Part shown: piece after piece, positions 34,520 to 47,515 of the stretch | Numbering within the stretch: the stretch's first letter is position 1 | How the letters are laid out: every line of letters begins with the position of its first letter | Source: Haemonchus contortus | Lineage: Eukaryota; Nematoda; Chromadorea; Rhabditida; Trichostrongylidae | NCBI GenBank assembly: GCA_000469685.2 | Contig: LS997566.1 | Location: 41,332,420 to 41,396,419 of the forward strand | Length of the DNA stretch: 64,000 nucleotides | Direction: 5' to 3' | Translations under genes and position numbers: made by a program | The notes under the pieces: model-generated | Databases searched by the model: none | What the model was told of the DNA's origin: nothing | What the model saw: only the letters and a program-made list of their open reading frames with translations

Positions 34520-37500
34520 TTAAAAGGCTCGTTTTGGAAGAATGTTGTGTGCCCGAAACGACCGTGAAAGAGTGGATTGAAAACTCGATTAGTACCTGAG
34601 AGAATATAAATATCTAGGCAGATTGTAGATAAATTACATCCTCTAGCCTAATCCCTGAATCCGATAGTCGGACGTCAGAATTCAAAAACAAGGTGAAATT
34701 GATGATTTTAAATTCAAATCTTTCGTGACAACTTAAGAATTTAGAGTTGGGAGAATTCAGAGGGAAGGTCTTCTGAACTTTTAGTGAATTCATTTCTCTC
34801 ATAAAGGGAATATTCGAATGTTTGCTCACGAAATTGAAATATATGTAATAGCGAAATACGATTAGATGTGACATAACTCTAATCGTATCTCCCGGATCTT
34901 TTACTTCCTTGTAAGATGACTCACCTTATCAACAAATTTTCACATCTCTTCTGAAAGCGATCTTCCTTGAATAGGCACTCCTCTCCTCCATGGTTGATTC
35001 TACAGTAATTCTACTGTAGAAATTATTCAAACCCCTTTCAATCTACTTTGCCAGCCTTTGTTTCTGCTCTTTTCTAAGGCTTCATTGTGATGCGGTCGAA
35101 TTTACTAGAGGTGAATCGGGTTCTAGCACTTTCCTGGGATCTAACCTACTGAAGCCTAGGAATTCAACGAAATGTTATAGATGGAAAGGCCACGGCATTG
35201 GATTCAATTCCCTGAAAAAACAATCTTCTTATCGTGAACAGGATATTTCCCAGCTAATCCTCAACTCTAAAGCTAATTTTATTACTTTACATACCTGTTG
35301 GAAATTCAGTCCGAAAGTATCGAGAAGCCCAAAAAAGCAAGGGTAATACCTTTGACCCATGAGTATCTGCGAAACTAGCGAATGCACTCAATGACTTCCT
35401 TAATTCTGTGTGGAGACCGTGTATGTAAGTACATAGGTCGAAGCTGTATGGGCACCTCTGATATTCCAATCGGAGAATCCTCCCCGTTCATAGAGAGAGG
35501 CTGGAAAAGGAGCCAAAACTGTTTTCTGTCCCACAAGGTGATCAACATTCAAAAGCGTTTTTAAGGCTACCGTCATCATACCGCAGCTGTATAGCTCTTA
35601 GTGGGCTCTAGGGTTTGTGAGGCTTGGCCAACCCTGAGTACGACCACTTGCTATAGGGGTGCTGGCATGGTCGGCTACTTTGTGGAGTTTATCCTTCTGA
35701 CTTGGTAAATCCAAGAGGAAGCAAGCGGCATCTATTCTGTTTGTGCCCTCTTTTGGGCAACTTGATCGAATGGGATTACTTTTTGGTACCGGTTTGGTGT
35801 CCAGATTTCCAAAACAACAACAAGTGCTCCAAAATTCAAATATCTCAAGCCAAACGTGGCAATTAAGTCACGCTAACCCACTCAAGAAAGGAAAACAAAG
35901 CATTTCTTGCGAAACACTTCTTCCTCTTGCCAGACCTGGGCTCTAATGTTAAGGAGCCTTCAAAATTGTTCAATTTTCTGTGCAGAACCTTTACTACACT
36001 TGCCATCTTTCAAAATGACCGTCACTATGTCTCTATCAGAAGGTTCTAAGTAAGTAAGTAAGGGATGTAAGTAGTGTAAGTGTTGGTCAAGTGTAAGCCT
36101 CGAAGGGAAGAGGTGGGAAAGCCAAAATGGCTAGAAACCTAAAGGAAAGTCACTGGCTCACATTAAAATATGTTTGATTTTGAACATCTCTTTCGGACAC
36201 TATGTGTAACGTTGTGGTATGCTCTCCCATATGCGATTCCGTTTACTGGTTATACGTTCAATTATTGGAGTAGAAGTCCCCAAACAGGAAGCTGAGAGGG
36301 TTACTTCGGAACCTTCCCCTTTTTGGGACGTGATCAAGGAAAGCCCTCACCAACACCAAACTCAGGGCAGAAGCATCAGATAAAAGTAAAGCGAGCGAGT
36401 AACAGGGGACCATGAGACGGCACAGGATTAGTTGATGAAGAGAAAAAAGTAATGAGGAAAACCTGGCTTTCTTAAACTCGTATGTATAGTCGTTCCCTTC
36501 CAGTTACCCAGCGACCAAAATAAGATTTCCATTCTCCAAGGGATAACTGTCACAAAGAACTCAACTGTGGATTGGCAGAAGTCATTAAGCATGGCTGCAA
36601 ACAAATCTGCGGTAGAGTGATTTTCTACCAAACGTTCCTGCTGTAATGGCGACTTCTTACGAAGTCTCATGTCAACCTTGATAGACAAACGTCAGGAAAA
36701 CCGGACAATGTTGTTGCGGCATGTCCAGGCAGTGAACTAGATAACAAAATGAATCGTCCACCTGGGAATTGGAATCAAGAGTCAAGGTGGGGGTGTAGCG
36801 CTCGAAAGTACTAAAGTGGCGATGCTTCGTAGTACCCCATTACCCTAAAGCTGCTCTCCGGAATCTTCGAAGAGCACTGCTCGCTTTGAGCGACTGATTT
36901 TGGACGATGCTTTGAATGACTCTGTCATCGCTTCAGTATAGGGTTGTGTGAATTAGTCATCCTGTACCACTCAAAAGGCCAAAACCATTTTTCCGAAGAA
37001 TTGTAGTGAATTATTCGGTTTGCACCCTTTCACGTTTCCGGAGTATGAAAGAGGAAGTAATTTTAAGTCAAAAGTGCTCGCCATGACTATTGAGAAGTGA
37101 TTTCTGGATAACCAACAGCATCAACAACTCTTGACTGCCTACCTTTACAAATGTCTTTCAAGCAGTAATTTTCAGAAGGAGTGGTGCTTTCACTTCATAC
37201 CCTGCTCAGCCATTTCCTCTTTTCTGAACAAAAACTGAGTAGGTTTCTATTGAAGTGATGATCTAAGGGTAAAACTAATTGGATTAAATTCGAGCGGAGT
37301 TTGAGCGGTGGTGAGAGGGAACTGTACACGAGCGTGCTGCATACCGAGTTAGTCAGATCTAGCGGTGCCCTTCAATTACTTCGGAGGCTATGTAATCATT
37401 TGAAAACAAAAAAGGGTCTGAGACCAAGAGACGAGGTCGAAGCTCGAATCCTCCCCGACTGCCCAAAAGTAGCGTATCTTCCACAAAATGAAATGTTGGT

Positions 37501-38073
37501 GAAGTTCTTCCCTCGCAAGTTTCATTTCTGGCTCATTAGTAACTTTGCGGAAGAAAGGATCCGAGATGTTGTGCAAGCGTTTTTCGAATTGTATACGGTG
37601 AATTGTAAAACCACTAACCAGTAACCGGACTTCTTCTTCAATGGGTACTAAAAGGTGGGGACGAAGTGAGGTGATAGTTGTTGGTCTCTGGTATCCCCCA
37701 CTACAAGCTCCGCCTTATTCAAGCACACGAGATGAAGATGGTCATTTTTCCTGCCCGACACCACTATCTCTTTCTTCCCGCCCCTCCTGAAGGCGTATTC
37801 CTATAACGACATCTCTTTTACTACTCACTACGTATACTTCCATGCTCAGCAGAGGCAGTTTTTATGGTTCCTACTCATTTGGGCCGTATTTCCACAAGCT
37901 CGAGATCCCAATCCATAACAATGAGAAAATGTTGTATATAATAGAACTGCACTTTTTCAGTCCTCTCAATTTCAAGCCATAAAAACTCAATGATTTCTTT
38001 CTGCGCTTTCTTTTACCCTCTAATCGATCAGATTTTTATTAATTTCTACATTTTTTCTTTTTCAGTATTCAAG
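34520..38073. other. Intergenic, upstream of the globin gene
   Basis: A 107-codon plus-strand frame (37301-37624) has mixed composition but no recognised domain or splice partner. Simple repeats include AAGTAAGTAAGTAAG at about 36048-36062. Immediately before the globin start is a pyrimidine-rich tract ending in TTTTTCAG (about 38045-38065). Confidence 0.4.
38043..38073 (+). promoter_or_regulatory. Acceptor site 8 bases before the globin start codon
   Basis: A T-rich tract and CTTTTTCAG lie just before TATTCAAG and the ATG. In nematodes an acceptor this close to the ATG is often used for spliced-leader trans-splicing. A 5'-UTR intron would look the same. No upstream partner exon could be identified. 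Confidence 0.5.
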
Positions 38074-41000
38074 ATGATGTCTGCAGCACGTTCTGCGGGT
38101 ATGGTCCGCTACAAAAAGAGAGTTGCTCAACAAACAAAACAACAACAACAAAAGAAGTTGAAAGCGGTGAGTTGCGGTCAAGAAAATCAGTTGGGAAAAA
38201 CGAAATATGCTGAACAAACGGTCAAGTGGATCATTTTGTTCATTCTTTCATTATATCCCACATCAACATTGGAACAAGCAGTATTAACCACACTTGTAAG
38301 TAAAAACTATACCCACCTACTAAACTGCAATATCTTGCTGTTTTACAAATAGTCCAAAGAAACATGCTTTTCAGCCGGTAGGCGTGATCTGTGAGATGGG
38401 AGGGTTTTGAATATCAATGGGCCACGCTTTTCTTGACTCACCGTTGTAACGGCCAAGAAAGCGGATCATGAACAATCGCTTTCATTTTGCCCAGTGAACA
38501 ACTCCTACAGCTTCTGTGAATGACAACGCTGAGTGGGAGTTCTTCTGCCCTTTGGCAGCTATAAAGTCCTTCTCTGTGGAGGAAAGGTTCTTCAAGTGGG
38601 TGATCAAGGCAGCGCGAAGTTGAAATGATTTTTTGATGGGCCCGGTTGATGTGATATCGTTTCGTTTCTTACCTTTATGACTTTATTTAACGACCAGTTT
38701 CGGCTTGAGGTTACCCACATAAGCAAGGTCGGATGATGGCTTTTACCTCCCTAACTGCTCTGCTACCATTCAAGCAACCTCGGGACTGGGTGGAAGAGAC
38801 TAGAAGATAGCCACTTGGCATCCCATCACCTCCACTTGGCATTCCATCACCTCAACTCCAGAAGAGTAAAGCTACAAAATGTCGGCATTAGCCCATTCAT
38901 AGAGATCGAAAAACTATTCTGAGCAGGAAGAATATTCTCGTCAATGATGAACCTTCGAATAATTTATTCATTCACGTTTTGCCGAACCACTCAACTTTTC
39001 AATGCCCTGAATAATTCATAAGATCGTTTCAGAGACATCGTGTTAGTTTTAACGACGAGTTTAAGTTTAACGAGTTTTAACGATATTCAGTGATTTTCCA
39101 GGAAATTTCGATGTGGAGGAAATGAAAGTGTCCCGGAAGACCACCTTAAGTTGAGAACATGTTAGGGTTTCCTGAAGTATCTGGTGAAACTTTACAGAAG
39201 TTCAGGCTTTTCTGGAATTTTTCGTAAGAACCACTCAAATTGCATGTAAGCCCGAATACCTGATAAAAGTTTGATGTGCTTCAGGTAGCTCAGCGACCGC
39301 ATTCAAAGTAATAACGCGAATTGAGTATGGGGGGATAAGTTAGGCCATTATATGGGTAAACAAGTAAGGAAGAGGTAGCCTATATGTCATACGCATGTAA
39401 ATGGATAGTATTTTATAGAGAACTTGCATGGAATGTTACAGAACATTCCAAAAAAGTCTGCACCAATGCAAAGTATGTGGTAGGTACTTTATATCTGAGC
39501 CATAAAATTGTTGAGTTCCTTTTCCGGGTTTGTCATGTGCCAAAATAGATCATGCAACTCGAATGAATTCGATTCCGATAGGTCCGTAGGGCCATCATGT
39601 GACTCATATGCTCAAAGGAAACCTGATAGAAAGTGTACGCCGCACGTTGTGCTGGGTCCCTAGGGTGATTGCTATTTGAAATTGCCTTTTCTCGTCTCTC
39701 GGCTCGTTTACGGCGAGTTATCATATCGTAATCCGATTGGCGCTCTCAAGGAGGGCATGGAAGTCCAAGGATCACTCGAACTCTGAAACATAGTTGTCTG
39801 GTGACTAAAGAAATGATAAAATGTTAAAATTGGGTAGTTTTTATGCCCTTTAAGAGTAGAGAACCACGCTAGTAGCAAACGCTCTCCTTCGGAAGGTTGC
39901 CTAGCTTTACAAGGTCAGGGAGCATTACCTGCCTCCCTACATAATGCTCCAGTAAAAGCATGTTCGGAGTTTAGATATTATATCTATATATTATCTGGAT
40001 CTGGGGAAGAGGTACTGCTCAGGGCAATGAGTCGTTTTGTATTCTCGTGGACAAGAACCCGTCTATACCAACTGGACCCTCCGTCTAAATTAAATATCCC
40101 CACAACGTACTGGTCCTGTCTTGAATACCGTCCATCTTGGAAAAGCGAAAAAAGTAGAAATCTTATTACTCTATTACTAGCATAAGAACTCGTCTATGTG
40201 GGTGGTTCTTGTTGATATGAGTACTGATCAAATGTTGACAAAACAAAATAAGTCCTTTAGCTGAAAAGAAAGTGTTGTGTCGGCTGAAGCAAGGTATTTC
40301 AGAGAAGTCGATCAGGCAGTATCAGTAGTGCTTCACCGGAACCCACCGAAAGCAGCCCTACATTGTTGACTCCCAATTCCAGTTCGCTTCTCGAAGTTCC
40401 GAAGCCAGTACGAATTCGAAGTGGTAGTATGCCGGCGATCAAGCTGTCAACACTGGTAGGTGTCGATATGTATGAATTTCAAAGGTTGAAAAGTTTAAAG
40501 CCTCAGCAATTGGTAGGCTGGCACAGAAACAAGCTCGAATAATCTTCAATCAAGAACCATTCTGCTGCTTTTTTAGGAGTTGATCGAGTTTTTGACTTGA
40601 GTCGTAATAGGGAATGGGCAGATTTGAAATACTCCCAGATCGCATTTGATTTCCGATGTATTTCATAATTCAGCCCCTTCTCTCTATCATGAGCTCACAT
40701 AAAACTGAAGAATCAGAGGGTGTGGGGTTTCCACCACTCCAGTATGTTCCGGCTGTACTTGTAGCAAGAAAACTTGATAAGTACTGAATAAGACCGATCA
40801 TGGTCAGCGGTCCCTCTCTGTTTTTAGTCTTACAGGAAATTCGTCTTCTGAAACGTTCTTTCAACCCCTGATTAACCATCTTTAATTGTTTGTTTATTTA
40901 TAGTCGTTGTTTTGATCTTATTAGCAGCTGTTCTGAGTGAGGTTCCAAAAATAGAGTGAATGATGTCCGAAAAAGGAAAGGTGACGACGACTACGCCGTC

Positions 41001-44000
41001 TAAGCCCACCCCCTCACAAAGCGAGTGCCAAACAACTCAGCCAAAAAGCTTTCGACTCAGATCAAAGGGTTCTAGTTCCCTTTAATGAAGTACCCGCGAT
41101 TACTACTTAAATCCATGTGGTTTTTGTTCTTGGCCATTAGCCGTACGAACCTCTACATATAATCCCTTCCCATAGAAAAGAGTTCTCAAAAAGTTGGGTT
41201 CCCTCGAAATTCCAAGTGCGTGTAATTGCCCTCGGAAAAGTCTGCGAAGACAGCTCCACGGATGTTAATCCTGAAATACCACCCTTAGGTCCTAAATAGG
41301 AGAAACTAAAATTTGAACGAAGCACTTTATGTACTCGTTCCGTTGAATAAGTGAAAACCGTTTTTGACTTATGAATTCTTCACGCCTATCCGGGGGATTC
41401 CTCAAGGAAGCCCTGAAAGTGTAATTGTGATACCCAGATACTTGGCATTCGTGAAAACTCTTGAAATTCGCTACACGGGATTCGAGTTTCTAGGAATGAC
41501 CAGCCTCATTCTTCACTTAGCTGTTTTTTTCGAAGCTGAAGAATTTTCGGAATGCTTAGGGTATCTCAAAATTGTCTTCAATAGGGATCTATGTGGCTAC
41601 TTTTTTCGTGTTTCAGGCAAAACTCTGGAATTTGCGGAAAGAGCAAGTTCGAGCACTACGAATGACGTGGGCCAGACTTTGTGAACCTCCTCGATCAAAC
41701 TGTAAAGGAATTGTGAACCTTGTCGAACGAGTTTGGGAAAAACTGGACGCTGTAAGATATTATTCGTTTGTTTTTCAAGTCTTCAATAGTGCCTAAGAAC
41801 GATGATGCGGCAGTCGTAGTGCGTCGATATCACACGGCACGTCCAGAGATCGAATCCCGTCTAGACCTATTTTTGGGACACCTTCTGTCCCTCCGAGATC
41901 GGTTATTCCGCATCTTGGGTTCCTAAGTTTACAACGCTGATTTGGGTATCTTGTAAATCGTTTGTTGGTCAGATTAGGATTCAAATGAAGCGATACTGGG
42001 CGTTTCACCTTTTCTTCGGATTAGGCCATCACTTGCTTTTTCGAAGGATTTTGCAAAACAAATACAGCGGCCGGAGGGGCCTCGTGAACTCCTCTGAGTC
42101 TTTAGTTTCCTTTAGTGGTTCGGTTCTATAGTGCAAGCAGGCCAATAGAACCTCCGACCAAAAACCACGCTCCGGTTCTCTCCAGTTAGTTCTGCTTCTC
42201 TGACAGCCTAGACCTTTCGTGAACACCGAACTTTACCTTTTTGATATTCGGATAAAAAGGTTTTTTTGATGTACTCCAATAGAAAGACCCACTATTTTAT
42301 CTTTTTTCCCCTCAAACAAATTATAAACTTACCGATGACTCTCATCAACACAGGCAATATGGGAAAACTGTGTACAACTCCTTCCTAGAGGGTCTATGTG
42401 AAGTGATACAACGTTCTTTGATGCCCCACGTAATCAAAAAGAACTACTGACCATCCGCGATAGGACCAGGAATGGGATCTGGACTACGATTTGTAAATAG
42501 AGTAAAACGGGAAACTCCCTCAGAAACCGAAATTGCTCCGCTATTAATGGGGCCTCTTCTCTGGCAAAGCGCTTATCTGGAAGCAACTAGTGATGCCGGT
42601 TTGACGAAGTAAACTCATCCCTGCCCCCTCCCGCTCTTTCTCATGAAACACAATCCTGAATGTCTGGGATTGACCATGACCCACTGACTTCAACCAAGTT
42701 CTGGCATTCAAAGGTCTATGACACGCTGAAATGCCCTCTGACAAGAAACTGTTGAGGAATTTTTTTTATGGTTGCTCCGAAAGCACGATTCAGCCAAAAG
42801 GCTTATGTTTTCTTGAGATGAGTGAGTCTCATGAAAATGCTACCCATCTGGCTATCAAGACTAATGACTCGCCTACGGGGCAAAGATCGGTTTCGCCAGA
42901 ACGCCTTGCAATTAACTTTGATTCAGGGTATTCAGGTCAATGAATCGTGCAATGTTTAGGATTTATCTTCCGCCTTGGGATGGGTTTGCCAGAGGGCCAC
43001 CAACACAGGAGGAAGGCGATGCCCATTGTTTGATTTCGATAGGCTCCAAGACTCTTTGTATCCTCTGCTTAGTGCCTCAAGATAATTCGTACTTTATGAT
43101 AATACGGCCGGCTTACGCCGGGCCTCATTCCTTACTTTTACAAAGTAATTAGAAAATGCACTCAGGGAGGTATCGCTTTCATTCAACACTGAGGGCTTGA
43201 GTGCAGAGAAGGATGGGTTGGATAGATGACCTTATAGTTTTCGCCTACGCCTGAAGAGAGAAGAAGTGGCCGGGTTGGGGGGGGGGGGTAGGGGAGGGGA
43301 GATATTGGAGATATTAATTCAAGCCAAAAGCTTGGATGCGGTATAAGGTGAGTCTTCAATTTACTCACCCACCCCGGTATTCCTTTCCTCCTTTCCTCAG
43401 GTCGAAAAACAGTGTGTCTTTGGCTAAATACGTTCTTGAGCACAATATGGGCCAACCTTGTTACCTGCGCTATAGGGCTCAATGTTACAAAAAAGCGGTT
43501 TGGAAACTGGCAAATCGACAAACACACAAACAGGTTAATGTTCATAAATGAGAGGTATTAATATTCCCATAATGATGATAAGTTTCATCCAAAGATCTTG
43601 CAGTGCTCAAGGATTTTATCACAGTGGCCTGATTCTTCTTCCCTAGCTTTCCTTCTTAGCGCCATTCTCGCGCCATTGCAGGAAAACGCCTCCACTTCCT
43701 TCCATCTGCGGTTTCTTCTTTTGCTATTACTTTTGCCTCGGCAAGGCTGACTACGTATTCGGCGCTCCTCGTGGTCGCTTACCCTGAGCCTCCAGTCCAT
43801 TGCCTCCCTTATGGGATGATTCTGTGGCCTTCTCAGTACATGTCCGTACTGTCGCGGATGCTGCTCCTTCATTTTTAGCGAGACAGGGGCTGCTTACGCG
43901 GCCCCCTCCCTGAGTTTTTCGAGTTTTTGATACGATCCAGTCGGGTTCAACTGCAGGCCTTCTCCTTCTTGCTTTTAATTTTTTATTTTACTCTCTGATC

Positions 44001-47000
44001 AGTTCACTCTGTTTTCTCTATTGCTTGGTGGGCGCAGGTACATTTTCTCGGGGCAAATCGCGCCTACCTGTTTTCAATTTCTCTTAGGCTGCTAGGATAA
44101 TGTTGCCATGGCGCGTGACCGAAGCTCCAACTAAAATGGTGACTAAATATCACCCATAAAAAATTCTTTGAAAGGTTTTTTGACGTGAATCGATCTCTCC
44201 GGATGCGCCCCGCATTCAACTTCCATTCAGGATCTTAGTGTCGAATAGAATTTGCATGTGGCCTATACACTGAATTACGGTATCCAGCCGATGAACAGGT
44301 CAGTGCTCTAATCCTCCCAGACGAGTCTGGTAACAATCGAACGATCCTGAAGGGGTGGATAGTTTGGTTGGTCTGAGCCGATTTCGATCCTGGACTCGAT
44401 CCCCTGACAATACATGTGTGATATGTAGTGCTCACTCAACATCTTCCCCACTTCGCTTGTTTTGCTTGTAATCACTTTCTTTAGCTCACTTTTTCAGAAA
44501 GATCCAACCGTTCGAAACATATTCTACAATGCAGCATTTGTTGAGACTATGCACGAGAGATGTGAAAGGAGGTGAGTATTCAGTATTGTGTATATTGCCA
44601 TGTAAACCCCCTCTCCCCATTGGCACAACCTACGTCTTTTCAAGTATTCCTGTGAGAATTGGGTGGGGAAAGGAGAGGAGGAGGAGCGGAGAAGGAGGGG
44701 AGGAGGGTAATGTGATGAGATCAATCAAAATCGAAGTGGGGAGACCCAAACCAGCCATCTTGTGGAATCGCTTAATTTGAGTGCATTCTTTCTGGGGGTA
44801 TTTTCGCAACAGAAAAGGCTTGTCATTGTTTGAGACATCCAGAGAGCCTATCACTCGGCTCATGTGCAGATGAGTGTTTTGCAGCTATGATTTACTATGC
44901 AGGAGTGACGCCATTCAGATTCCCAGGAAGTAAGTGAGGCCAATGGTCACCCAAAGGAAGAGGGAATAGAAATATAGCAAAAAGAAAGCAGAAGTATTGG
45001 CATGAAAGAATAAACGTGTGGGTGGGGGGGGGGGGGGGGGGGGGGGTGGGGAGTTTGTTTTAAGCCATGCAGTCAGTGATGGAAAGGGATCAATGAACTT
45101 CCTCCTCCCTGGTGTCCTCCCTGGTGGAGTGCTAGTAAATAATAGGGAAAATAGTCGAGTGTCTGCCGAGACTTCCACATAAGTCCAGATTCTTCTAGAA
45201 TGTTCTGGAATTTCCTCCGGAACTAACTACTATATAAGTCATTACTACTCGCTTGTATGCGCATAGCTTACCCGGAAATTTCATGATACCGAGTAGTCGG
45301 CTGACCAATCGAAGCTCACCTTCAACTTTCCTGTTTCCGGCTCTGAAGCATCGGAATGAGACATGCATTAAATCGCCTTAAAGGGTTCTGGGTCCTAATA
45401 CTCGACACGTTTTCGATGTGCTCCAGAAGTGGAAGGATCGAACTCGAACTTCAAAGTCTTCTCACAGACAATCTGGTGCCACTTTACCGACTCCGGAGGG
45501 ATGGGAAGTTGGATTGACCTGGGTGGATGTCGATTCGGGATTTGAAACTGTGACCACGCGCATGTGAAGTGCGCCACTTGTCACCATACCAACTCCGCAC
45601 ATTTATCAAATTTGAAATACTACGTACTATCCAGTGCAAAATACTATCTACTACCTTATTACTTATTTCATTCAGGAGATCTGCCGGCTCCATCGCAACG
45701 CTCCGCGACCACACCCATTTCTTTGTTTCACTCGTTTCTCAGGTAGGTTTAAATAGGGTCAAAGTAAATTTCAAAGCTTTTTATGAATTTTCGGTCTTCA
45801 ACCACTATCGCATTGAGATGCCCATGCGCGTTTGACTTTTGGGGAAAGCGGGAGGGGGTTAAAGTGAAGGGACCGCCTAAGGACGCTTTGTGGATGTATA
45901 GGGCCGTTTATGGAAGTATGGGTGTAAGGAGCCATATGTCAGATAGTAAGACCATCCTAAGCGGTGACATGATCACATATCTCATCATACTTCTTACACA
46001 TCCGAGAAATGAATCCAAAAAAGGGCTGTCTGACTTGAAGGATTCAGCCTGGCTCGACAAGGACCATAATTAGATAGCGCTTCTCGGAAATTCCACGAGC
46101 ACTTCATGGAAAGGAATTAAAGTCGACTTGCGGTGCAAATTAAAGGGAAATCATACGCTCCACTTGCAGGGTTAGGTTTCCTGTCAGTGAAGGGCAAGTA
46201 GGTGGAGCATCGACTGGATTTCGCTCCACTAGCTCACTTCCAATGATTACTGGGGATATGAAGTAAAAGCTAATGTCGAGAGATATAACGGTGCTTCCCC
46301 AAAGCAGTATCCCTGAGGTCACCTGGCTTTACTGAGTAGTCACTTTAATTACAAACAACCTTCGAGCACATACTTTAACAGACACTGTTTCAGGTTGTAC
46401 AAAATCTCGAAATGGAACCCGAGAACATTATTGACCATATTGAAACCATTGGTATGTCAATATTTTTTGGAATAATTCTCACAGACACTCAACCCCATCA
46501 TTTCAGGAAGGAGCCATGCTTATTTGAAGCAATACGGATTTCGCTCCAGTCATTGGGAAAAAATTGGCGAATACTTTATTGATATCGTAGTCATCCAGGT
46601 AACCATGAAGCTTTTCCAGATCTGAAAGCTCTCAGTCTCTCCCAATTCTCCCTCAAGGGTTGTTCTGGGAGGCTTAAGGGAATGTGCAGAACTTCAAGGT
46701 ACAGGCTACGATAAAAATGTTCTGGACGTCTTTTACTGGGAGGAATCGACAGCCGCTGAAAAACTAGGCTACGTGGTCCACTATTGTAGGGTCAAAAAGA
46801 GGCTTGAATTTGGCACAATAAGGACTCAGAAACCTCCACAATAGAGGCTTTCAAGAGTGGGCGTGTTTAGGGGACTCGCATAGGTTAGTTTTGTTCGAGA
46901 TGGGGCGCGTTTGTTGCAAAGGGAGCCAGATAGCCAACACATGCTGCTCTGGAATGACTGAAATCTCGTCCAAATACTTTTTTCGTTGTCACAACATCAT

Positions 47001-47515
47001 TGAGCGTTGAGAATGGCTTGGTCAAAATAAAGGCATGATACTTCAGTATTTGCTGAACACGTCCCATCTTGATTGGTTGGACAGCAATGAGCATCGGAAA
47101 CAGTTACTGAGCCCTCATTGCGCTTCATCTAGGCCTTACGACCAGATAATTATCCACGGCGTATTCTCGAACCGCAAATTTCTACCAGTTGGAAATCTGC
47201 ATTCTGAATTGTTTCATAGTAGCTCATACAAGTACTTTCAATTGCCTTCTCGAATGGTTCTAGTTGCCAAACGCCCAGCGAGCTCATTTTGAGGACTGCG
47301 TAAGAGGTTTTCCGGAAGCCTGTCGAGCGTGGACGATTCTCGTTGCCGCTATCATTGATCGACTACGATGTGCTCCTCGTCGCGGTAGTCTGACTCCTGC
47401 AAGAAGCCCAAGTCCAGGGTGCTTGCTTAGCGATCCAACCCGTCCTGCGAACTGCGTTGGGTTGAGGTGGATAAGTTACCTTGAAGTATTTACATTACAT
47501 CTTAGGCCCATGTAA
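38074..47515 (+). CDS. Globin-domain protein (nematode glb-like)
   Basis: The seven coding exons are 38074-38166, 41617-41751, 44498-44571, 45676-45742, 46394-46451, 46507-46598 and 47294-47515. Phases are continuous and give about 246 residues. Residues 1-31 are a basic, Q-rich lead (QQTKQQQQKK). The globin fold starts with LRMTWARL (Trp49, A helix), followed by NIFYNAAFVETM, then TLRDHTHFF (candidate distal His in helix E) and IGRSHAYLKQYGF, whose His146 is the likely heme-binding proximal His. WEKIGEYFIDIVVIQ and FPEACRAWTILVAAIIDRL form the G and H helices. A tail of about 45 residues with RGSLTPARSPSPG follows. Such extended globins are typical of the nematode glb family; individual members bind oxygen or act in redox sensing, and which applies here is unknown. 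The last acceptor (TTTTGAG) is atypical. An alternative end splices at GTGGAT (47466) into an open segment after CCTACAG at 47661. Introns contain SINEs, a retrotransposon remnant and a 23-G run. Confidence 0.85.
41800..41960 (+). mobile_element. SINE-A copy in globin intron 2
   Basis: The head carries an A-box-like GGCAGTCGTAGTGC and a B-box-like GAGATCGAATCCCG (about 41855-41868). The body is diverged and the tail not clear. Confidence 0.5.
43585..43890 (-). mobile_element. C-terminal remnant of a non-LTR retrotransposon
   Basis: The minus-strand frame starts MKEQHPRQYGHVLRRPQNHP and continues through a basic stretch with RRNRRWKEVEAF and a later ALRRKAREEES. The pattern of RQYGHVLRR followed by a basic linker and RRWK is typical of the end of reverse transcriptases from RTE/CR1-like elements (family knowledge). 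No polymerase motifs are found nearby, so this is a 5'-truncated relic in a globin intron. Confidence 0.5.
44200..44450 (-). mobile_element. SINE-A, full-length copy close to globin exon 3
   Basis: The tail complement GGATGCGCCCCGCATTC opens the copy at 44201. CTCCCAGACGAGTCTGG (about 44327-44343) and the box-like complements follow, and the head ends near 44450. It ends less than 50 bp before the acceptor of the exon at 44498. Confidence 0.75.
45024..45046 (+). repeat. Uninterrupted run of 23 G in a globin intron
   Basis: Homopolymer followed by TGGGGAG. Read length and true length may differ, since such runs are prone to sequencing error. It could form quadruplex structures in the transcript because it lies on the sense strand of the globin gene. 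Confidence 0.8.
45480..45602 (-). mobile_element. SINE-A head fragment in globin intron 3
   Basis: Minus-strand head with complement text GATTCGGGATTTGAAACTGTG (split about 45534-45554) and GTCACCATACCAACTCCGC (about 45580-45598), preceded by the body complement TTGGATTGACCTGGGTGG. Confidence 0.6.

Noticed and set aside
37990..38352. 120-codon frame as a single globin exon
   Set aside because: Only 38074-38166 fits; the rest reads past a GTGAGT donor whose phase joins the next globin exon.
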